From assembly GCF_018802605.1 (NCBI RefSeq), contig NZ_CP069161.1:1736001-1800000 (forward strand): a stretch of 64,000 nucleotides of DNA, in the 5' to 3' direction. Numbering within the stretch: position 1 is the first letter of the stretch; each line of letters opens with the position of its first letter. This DNA is from Paludibacterium paludis (GTDB lineage Bacteria; Pseudomonadota; Gammaproteobacteria; Burkholderiales; Chromobacteriaceae). Under the pieces are notes generated by a model. The model had not been told where the DNA came from. It saw only the letters and a program-made list of their open reading frames with translations, and ran no database searches. Both the position numbers and the translations under genes were made by a program. Shown piece by piece: positions 1 through 8,186 of this stretch.

Positions 1-3000
1 AGATTCGACTCTTTGCCGGCCCTGCTTTTATCCGGCAGTTGAATCAACCCTCGGCATTACAGACATTTGTTTTTGGGTGCATGGGAAGTGTCCTGCTGGC
101 TGCTCTGCTGATGGCGTTAAGTCTCAACAGGTTTCGTCGCAATGAACTCTATGCTCAGCAGGCAAGACTGGCTGCCATTGTTTCCAGCTCGGCCGATGGC
201 ATCATCGGTTTTCAAAGCGATGGCACGATCACCTCCTGGAATAATGGCGCGACAACGTTGTTTGGCTACCATGCGGAAGAGGTCATCGGCCTTAAGGTCG
301 CTAACCTGTTGGTTCCCGAGGCGTTGCAAGCCGAAGAGGCGTTTATCCTGCAGCGGATCCGGGAGGGACGTCTGTTACCCGGTTTGGAAACCCGCCGGCA
401 GCATAAAAGCGGCAAACTGCTGGATGTCTCCTTGACGGCGTCTCCGATTCTGGATACGCAGGGTCAGGTGGTGGGCGGATCCAAGACGCTACGTGATATC
501 AGCGAGCACAAGCAGGCGGAAGCGCAGATTCACGAACTGAATAGCAATCTGGAAACTCTGGTGGCCAGACGTACGCAAGAACTGGCGCATGCCAATCAGC
601 TGCTGGAAAGTGTGTTGAATGCGGCTACGCAGGTCGCGATCATCGCCACCGACCCTCAAGGACTCATCACGCTGTTTAATCGTGGCGCGGAGCTGATGCT
701 GGGTTTTCGGGCGTCGGACATGCTGCACAAAGTCAGCCCTCTCCGGATTCACGTTGGGTCCGAAATCAGCGAGCGCCGCGCCGCGCTAGAGCAGAGTCAC
801 CAGATTGAGATCGCGGATTTTCACGCATTGGTTTTTCAGGCCGATCTATCAGGGGCCGAAGTGCGGGAATGGACCTACGTCCGCAAAGATGGCAGCCCAT
901 TCTCGGTATCCCTTGCCGTTACTCCCATTCTTGATGAACAGGGCGGCAGTAACGGCTATTTGTTCATCGCCATCGATATCAGCCAACGCCTTCAGGCCCA
1001 GCATCAATTGGCGACCAGCCTGGCGACCACCCAAGCTATTCTGAACACCGCTCCCAACCCTGTGTTCACCATCAATCCGCAGGGCATCATTCAGTCTTTC
1101 AACCAGGCGGGAGAAGATATCTTTGGCTGGTCAAGCGAGCAAATTATCGGTCAACCCCTGGACCGGTTGCTGCCGCAGTTGACGCCTGAGAAATACCGGC
1201 AATTGCTGCAGGAAGGGCATGTGTCCGGAGGCAGTCAGAGAGTTGAAGTGCAGGCGAAATGCCGGGATGGTCGTTGCTTTCCCGCGCAACTCAGCCTTGG
1301 CGGACATCTGTCGGCCGGGGAGCATGTCGCCGTCGCGGTATTGACCGACCTGTCGCTACTGCAACAACAGCAGGCAGAAGTGCTGGTTACGCGTGATCAA
1401 TTGGAAATGGCGGCCAATGTGGCTGAACTGGGTGTATGGACCTGGGTTCTGGCGAATAACTCCCTGCACTGGAATGATCGCATGTATGAAATGTATGGCT
1501 GGCCAATCAGTTTGAGAGAAGAAGGCATCGATTATTCCCACTGGTACAGCCGGGTACATCCGGATGATATTGCCGTTACCGAAAAAGCCTTGCTGGATGC
1601 TGTCGCGGGGAAAGCTGCATATACGCCGATCTTCCGTGTGCAGCGCCCTGATGGCAGTTGCATTTATATCCAGGCTGGCGCGCAAATTGAACGCGATAGT
1701 CACGGCAACGCGGTGCGTGTCACGGGCATAAATCGAGATATCACCTCCCAGTTGCAGCTGGAGGGGCATTTACGCGAGGCCAAAGAGCGGGCGGATGCCG
1801 CCAGCGCGGCCAAGTCGACTTTTCTCGCGAACATGAGCCACGAAATCCGTACTCCGATGAATGCCGTGCTCGGTATGCTGCAGTTGCTCAAGCAGACGGC
1901 ACTGACGGATCGTCAGCTTGACTATGTCACCAAGGCCCAGGGCGCAGGCACTGCGCTGCTAGGCTTGCTGAATGATATTCTCGATTACTCGAAGATCGAG
2001 GCGGGTAAGCTGCAACTCGATGTGCACGCCTTTGATCTGGACGATTTGCTGCATGACTTGTCGATCGTATTGACGGGTAATCAGGGGGATAAGGATGTTG
2101 AAGTCATGTTCGACATCGATCTTGACCTTCCGCGGCAGTTGATCGGCGACAGTCTGCGTCTGTTGCAGGTGCTGATCAACCTTACCGGCAATGCGCTCAA
2201 ATTTACTTCTCACGGGCTGGTTCAGCTACTCGTCGCCACTCTTTCACGTTCCGATGATCGGGTGCTGCTGCGTTTTACCGTCAAGGATACAGGCATTGGT
2301 ATCAGCCCGGAACAACAGACGCGTATCTTTGATGGTTTTACCCAGGCTGAAACATCGACTTCCCGACGCTATGGCGGTACCGGATTGGGACTGGTCATCA
2401 GTCAACGGCTGATTCAGCTGATGGGTGGGCGGCTGCAGCTGGAAAGCCAGCCGGGTGTCGGCAGCAGCTTCTGGTTCGATATCTGGTTGCCGGTGGCGGA
2501 TTGTACGCCGCTGGTCGAGCAAACCCGTTGGCCAACCAGGTCGTTGCGGGTTCTTGTGGTGGAAGACAACCCTCTGGTTGCGGAATTGGTCATGCGAACC
2601 ATCCAGTCACTGGGGTGGCAGTCCCATCTGGTTGGAGGAGGTCTGGCCGCCGTGGAGGCCACTTTTCAGGCTCAGGAACAAGGTAATGACTACGACGTTA
2701 TTTTGATGGACTGGAAAATGCCGGACATTGACGGCTTGACCGCCGCCCGGTTGATTCGTGACAGGCTGCAGAGTAACGGTCATATACCCATTGTAATTAT
2801 GCTTACTGCGCATGACAGAGAAATGCTTGCCGCCAATTTGCAGCAAGACGATGTGCCGTACGTTGACTTGCTGACTAAGCCGGTTACCCCTACCCAACTA
2901 TTGCATTCCATCTCCCGCGCCATGCAGGGGCCGTTCGGGCAGATCGCGATTGCGCCCGATCCCGGCCCGCGACGGTTAGAGGGGCGGCATATTCTTGTCG

Positions 3001-4019
3001 TTGAAGACAACGCGCTCAACCGGCAGATTGTGGTGGAGTTGCTGAGCCATGAAGGCGCTCGAATCGCTGTGGCCGAAGGTGGACTGTCCGGTGTGGCACA
3101 AGTATTGAAAGGAGAGGATCTTTTCGATGCCGTGTTGATGGACATGCAAATGCCCGATATCGATGGATTGGAGGCCACACGAAGAATCCGGGCTGACGAG
3201 CGTTTTGCGCGCCTGCCCATCATCGCCATGACCGCAAATGCCTCTCTTGGTGACAGGGCCGAATGCCTTGCCGCCGGGATGAATGATCACATCGGCAAGC
3301 CGGTGGATTTGGAGCAACTGCTCCATGTGTTGCTGACTCACTGTGCCGAGCCGCCAGTGATACCTTCTGATTCGATTGTGCCGGGTGAGGATTCGTGTCC
3401 TGCTGTCATTGAGGCGTTGGAAAGCATTACGCTTCGGTTCGGGGGAAGGCTGGAGGTATACCGCGCTGCGCTCATGCAATTCATGCCGCAGATGCAAACG
3501 TTGCTGGCGGCGCTTGAACGTGCGGACCGCGAGGCGGATATACGCACATGCAAGCGGCTGTGTCATAGCATCAAGGGCAGTGCGGCAACATTGGGAGCTC
3601 AGGCACTTTCCCGGCAGGCCGCGATTCTCGAAGACGCGTGTCGCGCAGGCCGGTCTCCGGGGCGCGAGGCCATTGCGAGGCTCTCTGACATGCTCAATGA
3701 AGCAGATACGCTGTTGCAACAGGCTTTACCCGAAGCCCCCGCCAGCGGCAACCCTCCCGTTACCTGGGATGGCCGCACTGTGTTGCAGCAACTGGAAACC
3801 ATGCAAGCCTTGTTGAGAGATAGCAACCTGAAAGCATTGGACATGCTGAACGATATGCCTCTGCATGCGCCTGAACCTCATGCCCAGCAATTTGATGAGT
3901 TGCGCCGTCAAATACAATCGCTGGACTTTCTGGCGGCCGACCGGACCGCTCAGTCGTTGATGCAGGACTTGCAGTCGGAGATGGCGCGGTTGCATAGCAC
4001 CGGGGCAGCCCAATCGTAG
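1..4019 (+). CDS. Multi-PAS hybrid sensor histidine kinase (5' truncated by window)
   Basis: Inner-membrane hybrid kinase that would sense a signal and pass phosphate His-Asp-His. The frame is open to the window edge (from base 3), so the true start and a sensory N-terminus lie outside. What is visible: a membrane segment within about the first 35 residues, four PAS-like units (about 45-155, 190-320, 325-440, 455-570), a HisKA domain with SHEIRTPMN (His near 601), an ATPase domain with DTGIGIS, two receiver domains with VVEDN and LMD motifs (Asp near 891 and 1035), and a C-terminal Hpt domain with CHSIKGSAATLG (near 1175). This is the ArcB/BarA-type unorthodox layout. Residue numbers count from a TTG at 39. 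No partner gene is visible, so the target is unknown. Confidence 0.9.
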   Translation, partial: IRLFAGPAFIRQLNQPSALQTFVFGCMGSVLLAALLMALSLNRFRRNELYAQQARLAAIVSSSADGIIGFQSDGTITSWNNGATTLFGYHAEEVIGLKVANLLVPEALQAEEAFILQRIREGRLLPGLETRRQHKSGKLLDVSLTASPILDTQGQVVGGSKTLRDISEHKQAEAQIHELNSNLETLVARRTQELAHANQLLESVLNAATQVAIIATDPQGLITLFNRGAELMLGFRASDMLHKVSPLRIHVGSEISERRAALEQSHQIEIADFHALVFQADLSGAEVREWTYVRKDGSPFSVSLAVTPILDEQGGSNGYLFIAIDISQRLQAQHQLATSLATTQAILNTAPNPVFTINPQGIIQSFNQAGEDIFGWSSEQIIGQPLDRLLPQLTPEKYRQLLQEGHVSGGSQRVEVQAKCRDGRCFPAQLSLGGHLSAGEHVAVAVLTDLSLLQQQQAEVLVTRDQLEMAANVAELGVWTWVLANNSLHWNDRMYEMYGWPISLREEGIDYSHWYSRVHPDDIAVTEKALLDAVAGKAAYTPIFRVQRPDGSCIYIQAGAQIERDSHGNAVRVTGINRDITSQLQLEGHLREAKERADAASAAKSTFLANMSHEIRTPMNAVLGMLQLLKQTALTDRQLDYVTKAQGAGTALLGLLNDILDYSKIEAGKLQLDVHAFDLDDLLHDLSIVLTGNQGDKDVEVMFDIDLDLPRQLIGDSLRLLQVLINLTGNALKFTSHGLVQLLVATLSRSDDRVLLRFTVKDTGIGISPEQQTRIFDGFTQAETSTSRRYGGTGLGLVISQRLIQLMGGRLQLESQPGVGSSFWFDIWLPVADCTPLVEQTRWPTRSLRVLVVEDNPLVAELVMRTIQSLGWQSHLVGGGLAAVEATFQAQEQGNDYDVILMDWKMPDIDGLTAARLIRDRLQSNGHIPIVIMLTAHDREMLAANLQQDDVPYVDLLTKPVTPTQLLHSISRAMQGPFGQIAIAPDPGPRRLEGRHILVVEDNALNRQIVVELLSHEGARIAVAEGGLSGVAQVLKGEDLFDAVLMDMQMPDIDGLEATRRIRADERFARLPIIAMTANASLGDRAECLAAGMNDHIGKPVDLEQLLHVLLTHCAEPPVIPSDSIVPGEDSCPAVIEALESITLRFGGRLEVYRAALMQFMPQMQTLLAALERADREADIRTCKRLCHSIKGSAATLGAQALSRQAAILEDACRAGRSPGREAIARLSDMLNEADTLLQQALPEAPASGNPPVTWDGRTVLQQLETMQALLRDSNLKALDMLNDMPLHAPEPHAQQFDELRRQIQSLDFLAADRTAQSLMQDLQSEMARLHSTGAAQS

Positions 4020-4089
4020 GGCTTGACTGCTTGAAGTAGCCGGGGCTGGCTACGGGAGAGGATCAGAGGGCGCAATACGGCATTGAAGG

Positions 4090-4288
4090 GGCTTTGTTGC
4101 ATAACCCCGCCATCCGCTGCGGTATGCTAAGGCGATGAACACCGCAGCACATCAGAACAAGAAGCGCAGCAACGCTACACGACCACCAACTGGCATGACG
4201 ACGACGCGGCCCTGACCGCACGCGGATCTCTGCTGGTCTGGCTCGACAAAGACATGAAGTGGCTGGCGAAACCTGCCGGCAACAGTTG
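4090..4288 (+). pseudogene. IS903-group transposase stub
   Basis: The stretch opens with GGCTTTGTTGCATAA, the same terminal sequence as the complete element at 4793-5828. It then encodes a fragment YTTTNWHDDDAALTARGSLL that matches the start of the full transposase (YKTTNWSAYNRALIQRGSL). The fragment needs a frameshift to join its ATG at 4137 and it stops near 4288. Only one IS end and the first 50 or so codons remain, in the orientation opposite to the intact copy. Confidence 0.75.
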
Positions 4289-4303
4289 ATTGGTTTTCAG
4301 GTT

Positions 4304-4684
4304 TTATAAGGCACGGTAAATTAATCGGCCGCCAGCGGTTTTAACAACCCCATTCTCAAAAACAACAATTACCCGAATTTCATCATGAAATACAACGCTA
4401 GTGAGCATATTTCTCTCAACGTACACTGCCACAAGTGTCTGTAACCTGTCCGGCGCGATTGGTTGATCATTCAGTGAAAATTTATGCTCTTTGAGATAAT
4501 TTTCCACAGCCGCTTTGTGGGTGCCAACCAGAATATATTTTTTGACGATCCCTGAAATGTCGATATTTGCGTCTTTATTTGATTCGCGAATTTTTTTAAT
4601 GTCACCTACAATGTCATTTGCCATGGCGCACCCCTGGACAATAAAGAAAACTCCTGCCAATATTGCGGTTGCTAATTTTTTCAT
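4304..4684 (-). CDS. Small exported protein, unknown function
   Basis: 126 residues. I chose the ATG at 4684 because CAGGAGGATT lies just upstream and the protein then opens with a signal peptide (MKKLATAILAGVFFIVQGCA); the VQGC could be a lipobox, or cleavage may follow AMA. The mature part is rich in Lys, Ile and Val and ends in a strand-like segment (IRVIVVFENGVVKTAGG). I do not recognise the family. The gene is more AT-rich than the core genes and sits between two IS903-group pieces, which suggests acquisition. No operon partner is visible. Confidence 0.6.
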   Translation of the reverse strand: MKKLATAILAGVFFIVQGCAMANDIVGDIKKIRESNKDANIDISGIVKKYILVGTHKAAVENYLKEHKFSLNDQPIAPDRLQTLVAVYVERNMLTSVVFHDEIRVIVVFENGVVKTAGGRLIYRAL

Positions 4685-4792
4685 CTCTAAATAATCCTCC
4701 TGTCTATTAAATACGCTGAACGCTATTAATCCGGCAGATAAATACCGTACGGCTGCCTTACGCGGCGTAGCGGATCTTTTCATGCCGGAAAT

Positions 4793-5828
4793 GGCTTTGT
4801 TGCATAAATCGGCCGAGGATTGAGCTTCCCCTTTCCCCAGGCAGATTTATGCCATAGCCACCGTTTGCGGTCGGCCAAGCACGCTGAAGCGATTCAGAAT
4901 GGCGGCGCGCACTTGCAGCTCCGCCACCTGGCAGTCGAAGTCTCTGGCCATCACTCGTTCACCCAGCCGTTTGAAACAGCGCATCTTGGTTTCCACCAGG
5001 CTGCGGCGGTGGTAGCCGCTCCAGCGCTTCCAGATCGCCCGGCCCAGCCGTTTCGAGGCTCGGAGAATCTCATTGCGCGCCAACACGCCCGGCGATGTCC
5101 CTTTCCATGGCCTGCCATTCTTGCGGGTGGGGATGCGCGCATCGGCGCTGCGTGCGGCAATGGCTTCATGGCAGGTCTTGGTGTCGTAAGCGCCATCGCC
5201 GCTGACGCTGGCAACGGGTTCATTGGGCGGGATTTGTTGCAGTAGGGATGGCAGCATCTGTGCATCCCCCTGTCGGTTGTCGGTGACCTCAATGGCCCGA
5301 ATTTCCAAGGTTTCTGCGTCGATGCCCAGATGCACTTTGCGCCATTGGCGGCGGTATTCCGCGCCATGCTTCTTGGTTTTCCATTCGCCTTCGCCCAGCA
5401 TCTTGATGCCAGTGCTATCCACCAACAGATGCAAAGCGCCCTGGCTGTGGCGATAAGGGATGTTGACCTGTAGCGTTTTCTGGCGGCGGCATACCGTGCT
5501 GTAGTCTGGAGCCGTCCAGCCGAGGCCCGCGAGTTTGAGCAGGCTTTGCACGAAGCCGATGGACTGCCTGAGCGCTAAGCCGAACAGGCATTTGATGGTC
5601 AGGCAGAACTGAATGGCAGCGTCGCTATAGGTTTGCGCCCGCCCGAGCTTACCCTGGGGCTTGGCCTGCCAGGCCAGGTCTCGATCCAGCCAAACAGACA
5701 AGGAGCCGCGCTGGATCAGGGCGCGGTTGTAGGCTGACCAATTGGTGGTTTTGTACTTCGTAGGGACGGGCTTGGCCATGCCATCATTCTACCAAGCCTG
5801 GACCTGGGCGGATTTGTGCAACAAAGCC
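4793..5828. mobile_element. Complete IS5-family (IS903-group) insertion sequence
   Basis: The left end GGCTTTGTTGCATAAATC at 4793 is matched by the reverse complement of the right end (GGCTTTGTTGCACAAATC) ending at 5828, one mismatch in 18. This is the IS903-type terminal repeat. One transposase gene fills the element on the minus strand. IS903-group elements normally leave 9-bp target duplications; the flanks GCCGGAAAT and GATCATGCC do not match, so the copy has probably recombined or lost one flank since insertion. Confidence 0.88.
4847..5779 (-). CDS. IS5-family transposase
   Basis: 310 residues, normal length for IS903-group transposases and apparently intact. The DDE catalytic triad is readable: LLVDSTG (first Asp, about residue 118), VSGDGAYDTK (second Asp, about 195) and RRSLVETKMRCFKRL (Glu, about 261, inside the Y-x2-R-x3-E-x6-K signature). 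The N-terminus carries the family DNA-binding segment. ATG at 5779 starts the family-typical KTTNWSAYNRAL region. It is framed by inverted repeats at 4793 and 5828, so the element may still be mobile. Confidence 0.93.
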   Translation of the reverse strand: MAKPVPTKYKTTNWSAYNRALIQRGSLSVWLDRDLAWQAKPQGKLGRAQTYSDAAIQFCLTIKCLFGLALRQSIGFVQSLLKLAGLGWTAPDYSTVCRRQKTLQVNIPYRHSQGALHLLVDSTGIKMLGEGEWKTKKHGAEYRRQWRKVHLGIDAETLEIRAIEVTDNRQGDAQMLPSLLQQIPPNEPVASVSGDGAYDTKTCHEAIAARSADARIPTRKNGRPWKGTSPGVLARNEILRASKRLGRAIWKRWSGYHRRSLVETKMRCFKRLGERVMARDFDCQVAELQVRAAILNRFSVLGRPQTVAMA

Positions 5829-6188
5829 GATCATGCCACGAAGTATTTGGTAAAGGTCGCTATATCGATCACGACAGCTACGGCCATTCAAAACCCGTCT
5901 GAACCAAGAGGTAGATAATTGGTGCATAGCAGCCAGTTTTTAACCAAAGGCAGAAGCTCAGCTCCGGCTGATGACTGGTCGCTAGGTGAATTGCGGCTAT
6001 CAGTGGCAGCATCTTGGCCTTTGCGGTCGTTCGCGCGGCCGACTCGAAGAGCATGCTCAGATACCAAAACCGGACATTCACCCATCTGTTGGGCAAATAT
6101 CCGGTTTTATCTTTTGCCAACGGCCGGAATAGACCCAAAGGCGACGGTCAGACTTTAGTGAAGCAGACTTTCAACGTCTGAACTCATC
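5829..6188. other. Gene-free AT-mixed stretch beside the IS
   Basis: No frame here shows a recognisable protein or a credible start with a ribosome site. A short minus-strand frame (5878-6138) exists but has no family features. The stretch contains a sequence of the type TTGCGGTCGTTCG...CGGACATTCACC, resembling diverged spacer DNA that recurs around accessory genes in this window (compare 7260-7290 and 9880-9935). Confidence 0.4.
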
Positions 6189-6225
6189 AGGGGACGACAA
6201 AAAGCTGCGTTTTTTGTCGTCCCCT
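6189..6225 (-). terminator. Hairpin terminator after the TIR gene
   Basis: A perfect 15-bp inverted repeat (AGGGGACGACAAAAA and its complement) with a 7-base loop lies 15 bases past the stop of the minus-strand TIR gene. The A/T runs at the inner ends allow U-rich reading on either strand. It most likely ends transcription of the TIR gene. Confidence 0.65.
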
Positions 6226-6240
6226 GGAATGATGGGTTAG

Positions 6241-7074
6241 TTAAAGTAGCTTATTCATGTCAAATGAGTAGCCGGCATTGCACAGCTCTTTCGCAACCAA
6301 AAGATGCCATGCACCATGCCTGTCGAGAGGCACATAAACTACCCCACTAATATCATTTGGGATTTCTACATCCTCCTTAACCAAGGCGCAAACATTGTGA
6401 CGCCCAAGCTTGCCAATTAAGTAACCATGCTCAAATACAACGTTTTGCCTAGCGCGCGATTTCTGCGTTTTTTCACCAGCCAGACCGCCAATATCACAGG
6501 GTGTGTACAAGACGATGGCGAACCCCACGTTTGTATGTGCCTCAATTTTCTCGATAATGGTTTTTCCAGAACTTGCTTGTTCATGAAGAATGATCGCAGA
6601 AAAACCAAGCTTCTCGATAAAACGCGCCGCCTCAGTTTTTGCAAGATCATCTCGGCCGTGAACAATAAATACCTTGGTTAGATCAGGCGCGGTTGGACTA
6701 TTTTTCGTCGCGCTCTTGGCTGGAAAAAAGGATTTTGCTTTGTCAAAAACTGTGGTTGTGATGTCTTTTGTGTGTTTGTCGTATCCAACTATGTCACTCG
6801 GCGATACAAACATAAATACACCAGATGGCATATGGTCATTTTCGTATTTCGAAAGTTCTTGTGTGGTTTTTTGTGTTTCTTTAATCGTAATGCGTTTTAT
6901 TTCTCCGAAATTGAGAAAGTAGCCATCAAACTGGAAGTCCTCTTTCCTGAGATATGGATAGACAATTCTCTCTTCGATTTCCGTCAGGTCAGTTTTGTCT
7001 AGTTCGAAGTACTGCTTGTTTCTCCCAGCCTTGCCAACTTTCTCAGAAGTTTCGATAAGTACTTGGTAATACAT
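6241..7074 (-). CDS. TIR-like nucleotide-binding defence effector
   Basis: 277 residues. The C-terminal half (about 132-260) is a CAP12/Pycsar-type TIR domain: KVFIVHGRDD opens the fold, HEQASSGKTIIEKIE carries the expected catalytic Glu, and YTPCDIGG and RARQNVVFEHGYLIGKLGR follow. Family members studied elsewhere degrade NAD+ when activated during phage infection. The N-terminal 130 residues are an unassigned sensing domain. GGAGGAAA nine bases upstream supports the ATG at 7074. No nucleotide cyclase lies beside it, so it may be a stand-alone effector or have lost its partner. It sits in the accessory block downstream of ssrA with other defence-like genes. Confidence 0.8.
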   Translation of the reverse strand: MYYQVLIETSEKVGKAGRNKQYFELDKTDLTEIEERIVYPYLRKEDFQFDGYFLNFGEIKRITIKETQKTTQELSKYENDHMPSGVFMFVSPSDIVGYDKHTKDITTTVFDKAKSFFPAKSATKNSPTAPDLTKVFIVHGRDDLAKTEAARFIEKLGFSAIILHEQASSGKTIIEKIEAHTNVGFAIVLYTPCDIGGLAGEKTQKSRARQNVVFEHGYLIGKLGRHNVCALVKEDVEIPNDISGVVYVPLDRHGAWHLLVAKELCNAGYSFDMNKLL

Positions 7075-7120
7075 TTATGAATTTCCTCCGCTGGAAAATT
7101 GGTCTGGGCTAACTTTTAGC

Positions 7121-7141
7121 AGACGGACCTATGGTCCGTCT
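7121..7141. repeat. 9-bp inverted repeat upstream of the TIR gene
   Basis: AGACGGACC-TAT-GGTCCGTCT is a perfect palindrome 46 bases upstream of the TIR start codon. It could be an operator or a hairpin at the 5' end of the message; there is no T-tract, so a terminator is less likely. Confidence 0.45.
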
Positions 7142-7398
7142 ACGGTTAATAGTGCGGACAGATAAAATCCACGTTAAATGTTTGATTTACAAATAATAAA
7201 TATTCAACCTATCCGTATACGCATATCAACAGCACTGACAGAAGAGTGAAGGATAACAGCGCCTGAATGTCCGCTTTAGGCGCTTAATGTCGAAGGTCCG
7301 AAATTGGCTGATAGCACCAATTAGGCATAGTACTACTGAGCAGATAATACCAGCAACATCGAATAATCAGACTTCAGATAGCAACCAAGGAGTCTGTT
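7142..7398. other. Gene-free spacer upstream of the broken recombinase
   Basis: AT-rich sequence with no supported frame. It includes TGAATGTCCGCTTTAGG, one of the diverged spacer motifs seen again near 9890. A purine-rich CAACCAAGGAG precedes the pseudogene start at 7399 and looks like its old ribosome site. Confidence 0.35.
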
Positions 7399-8021
7399 AT
7401 GGAAACGATTCAGAAGCGTGAAGCATGGAACAAGGGCAAGCTGCGTCGGGCAGAAACCACCGCTGAAGCTTAAAGATATTTGGGCAATTCGTATTCATCT
7501 TCAGAATGCCCATGCCGTGCGTGATCTGGCCATGTTCAACTTGGCAATCGACAGCAAACAGCGAGGCTGTGATCTGGTCAACTTACGAGTACGAGACATC
7601 TGCCATGGAGCACAGATTCCTTCTCGTGCCATGATCATTCAGCGGAAAACGCAACGTCCAGTGCAATTTGAACTAACGGAACCGACAGGATCGGCGGTTG
7701 CCGCCTGGATGGAAAAGGCTCATCTGCGGGGTGCAGATCAATACCTCTTCCCGAGCAGAGTCAAATGCTCGCCCCATATCTCCACACGCCAGTATGCGCG
7801 GATCGTCCATCATTGGGCCGAGGCGGCCGGCCGGGCTGGACTCATCTCTCTACAGAACCCACTCGACGCGGCGGACCAAAGCCACGCTGATCTATAAGCG
7901 AACCAAAAACCTACGAGCGGTGCAGCTGTTGTTGGTGCATCCCAAACTGGAAAGCACGGTGCGGTACCTCGGCATTGAGGTAGATGATGCGTTGGAGATT
8001 TACGAGCAAACTGAGATCTGA
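7399..8021 (+). pseudogene. Tyrosine recombinase (phage-integrase family), two frameshifts
   Basis: The ATG at 7399 reads METIQKREAWNKGKL, then shifts frame near 7440 to PPLKLKDIWAIRIHLQNAH and on through IDSKQRGCDLVNLRVRDI (first catalytic Arg region). A second shift near 7855 leads to THSTRRTKATLIYKR (His/Arg box) and STVRYLGIEVDDALEI (catalytic Tyr). All parts occur in the proper order over about 207 codons, so this was one gene of the common short-recombinase family found on mobile islands. The usual GH before the Tyr box reads VH. It is not expected to be active. Confidence 0.85.
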
Positions 8022-8186
8022 CCTACTCCAGCGGTAGCGCATATTTTTGCAAACGTCTGCTTTCCTATGTCATGTCGCGTGCGTACAATCGGCCAGAAGC
8101 GGTCACTGCGGTAGCACTCGCAAACCCGCCACTAAAGCGCTTACGGTATATGCTTTCGTGCTTAATTGATCCAAGGGGAAAAACCT

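Noticed and set aside
5878..6138. 86-codon minus-strand frame beside the IS
   Set aside because: Hydrophobic stretches arise by chance in AT-mixed spacer DNA; no start signal and no family.
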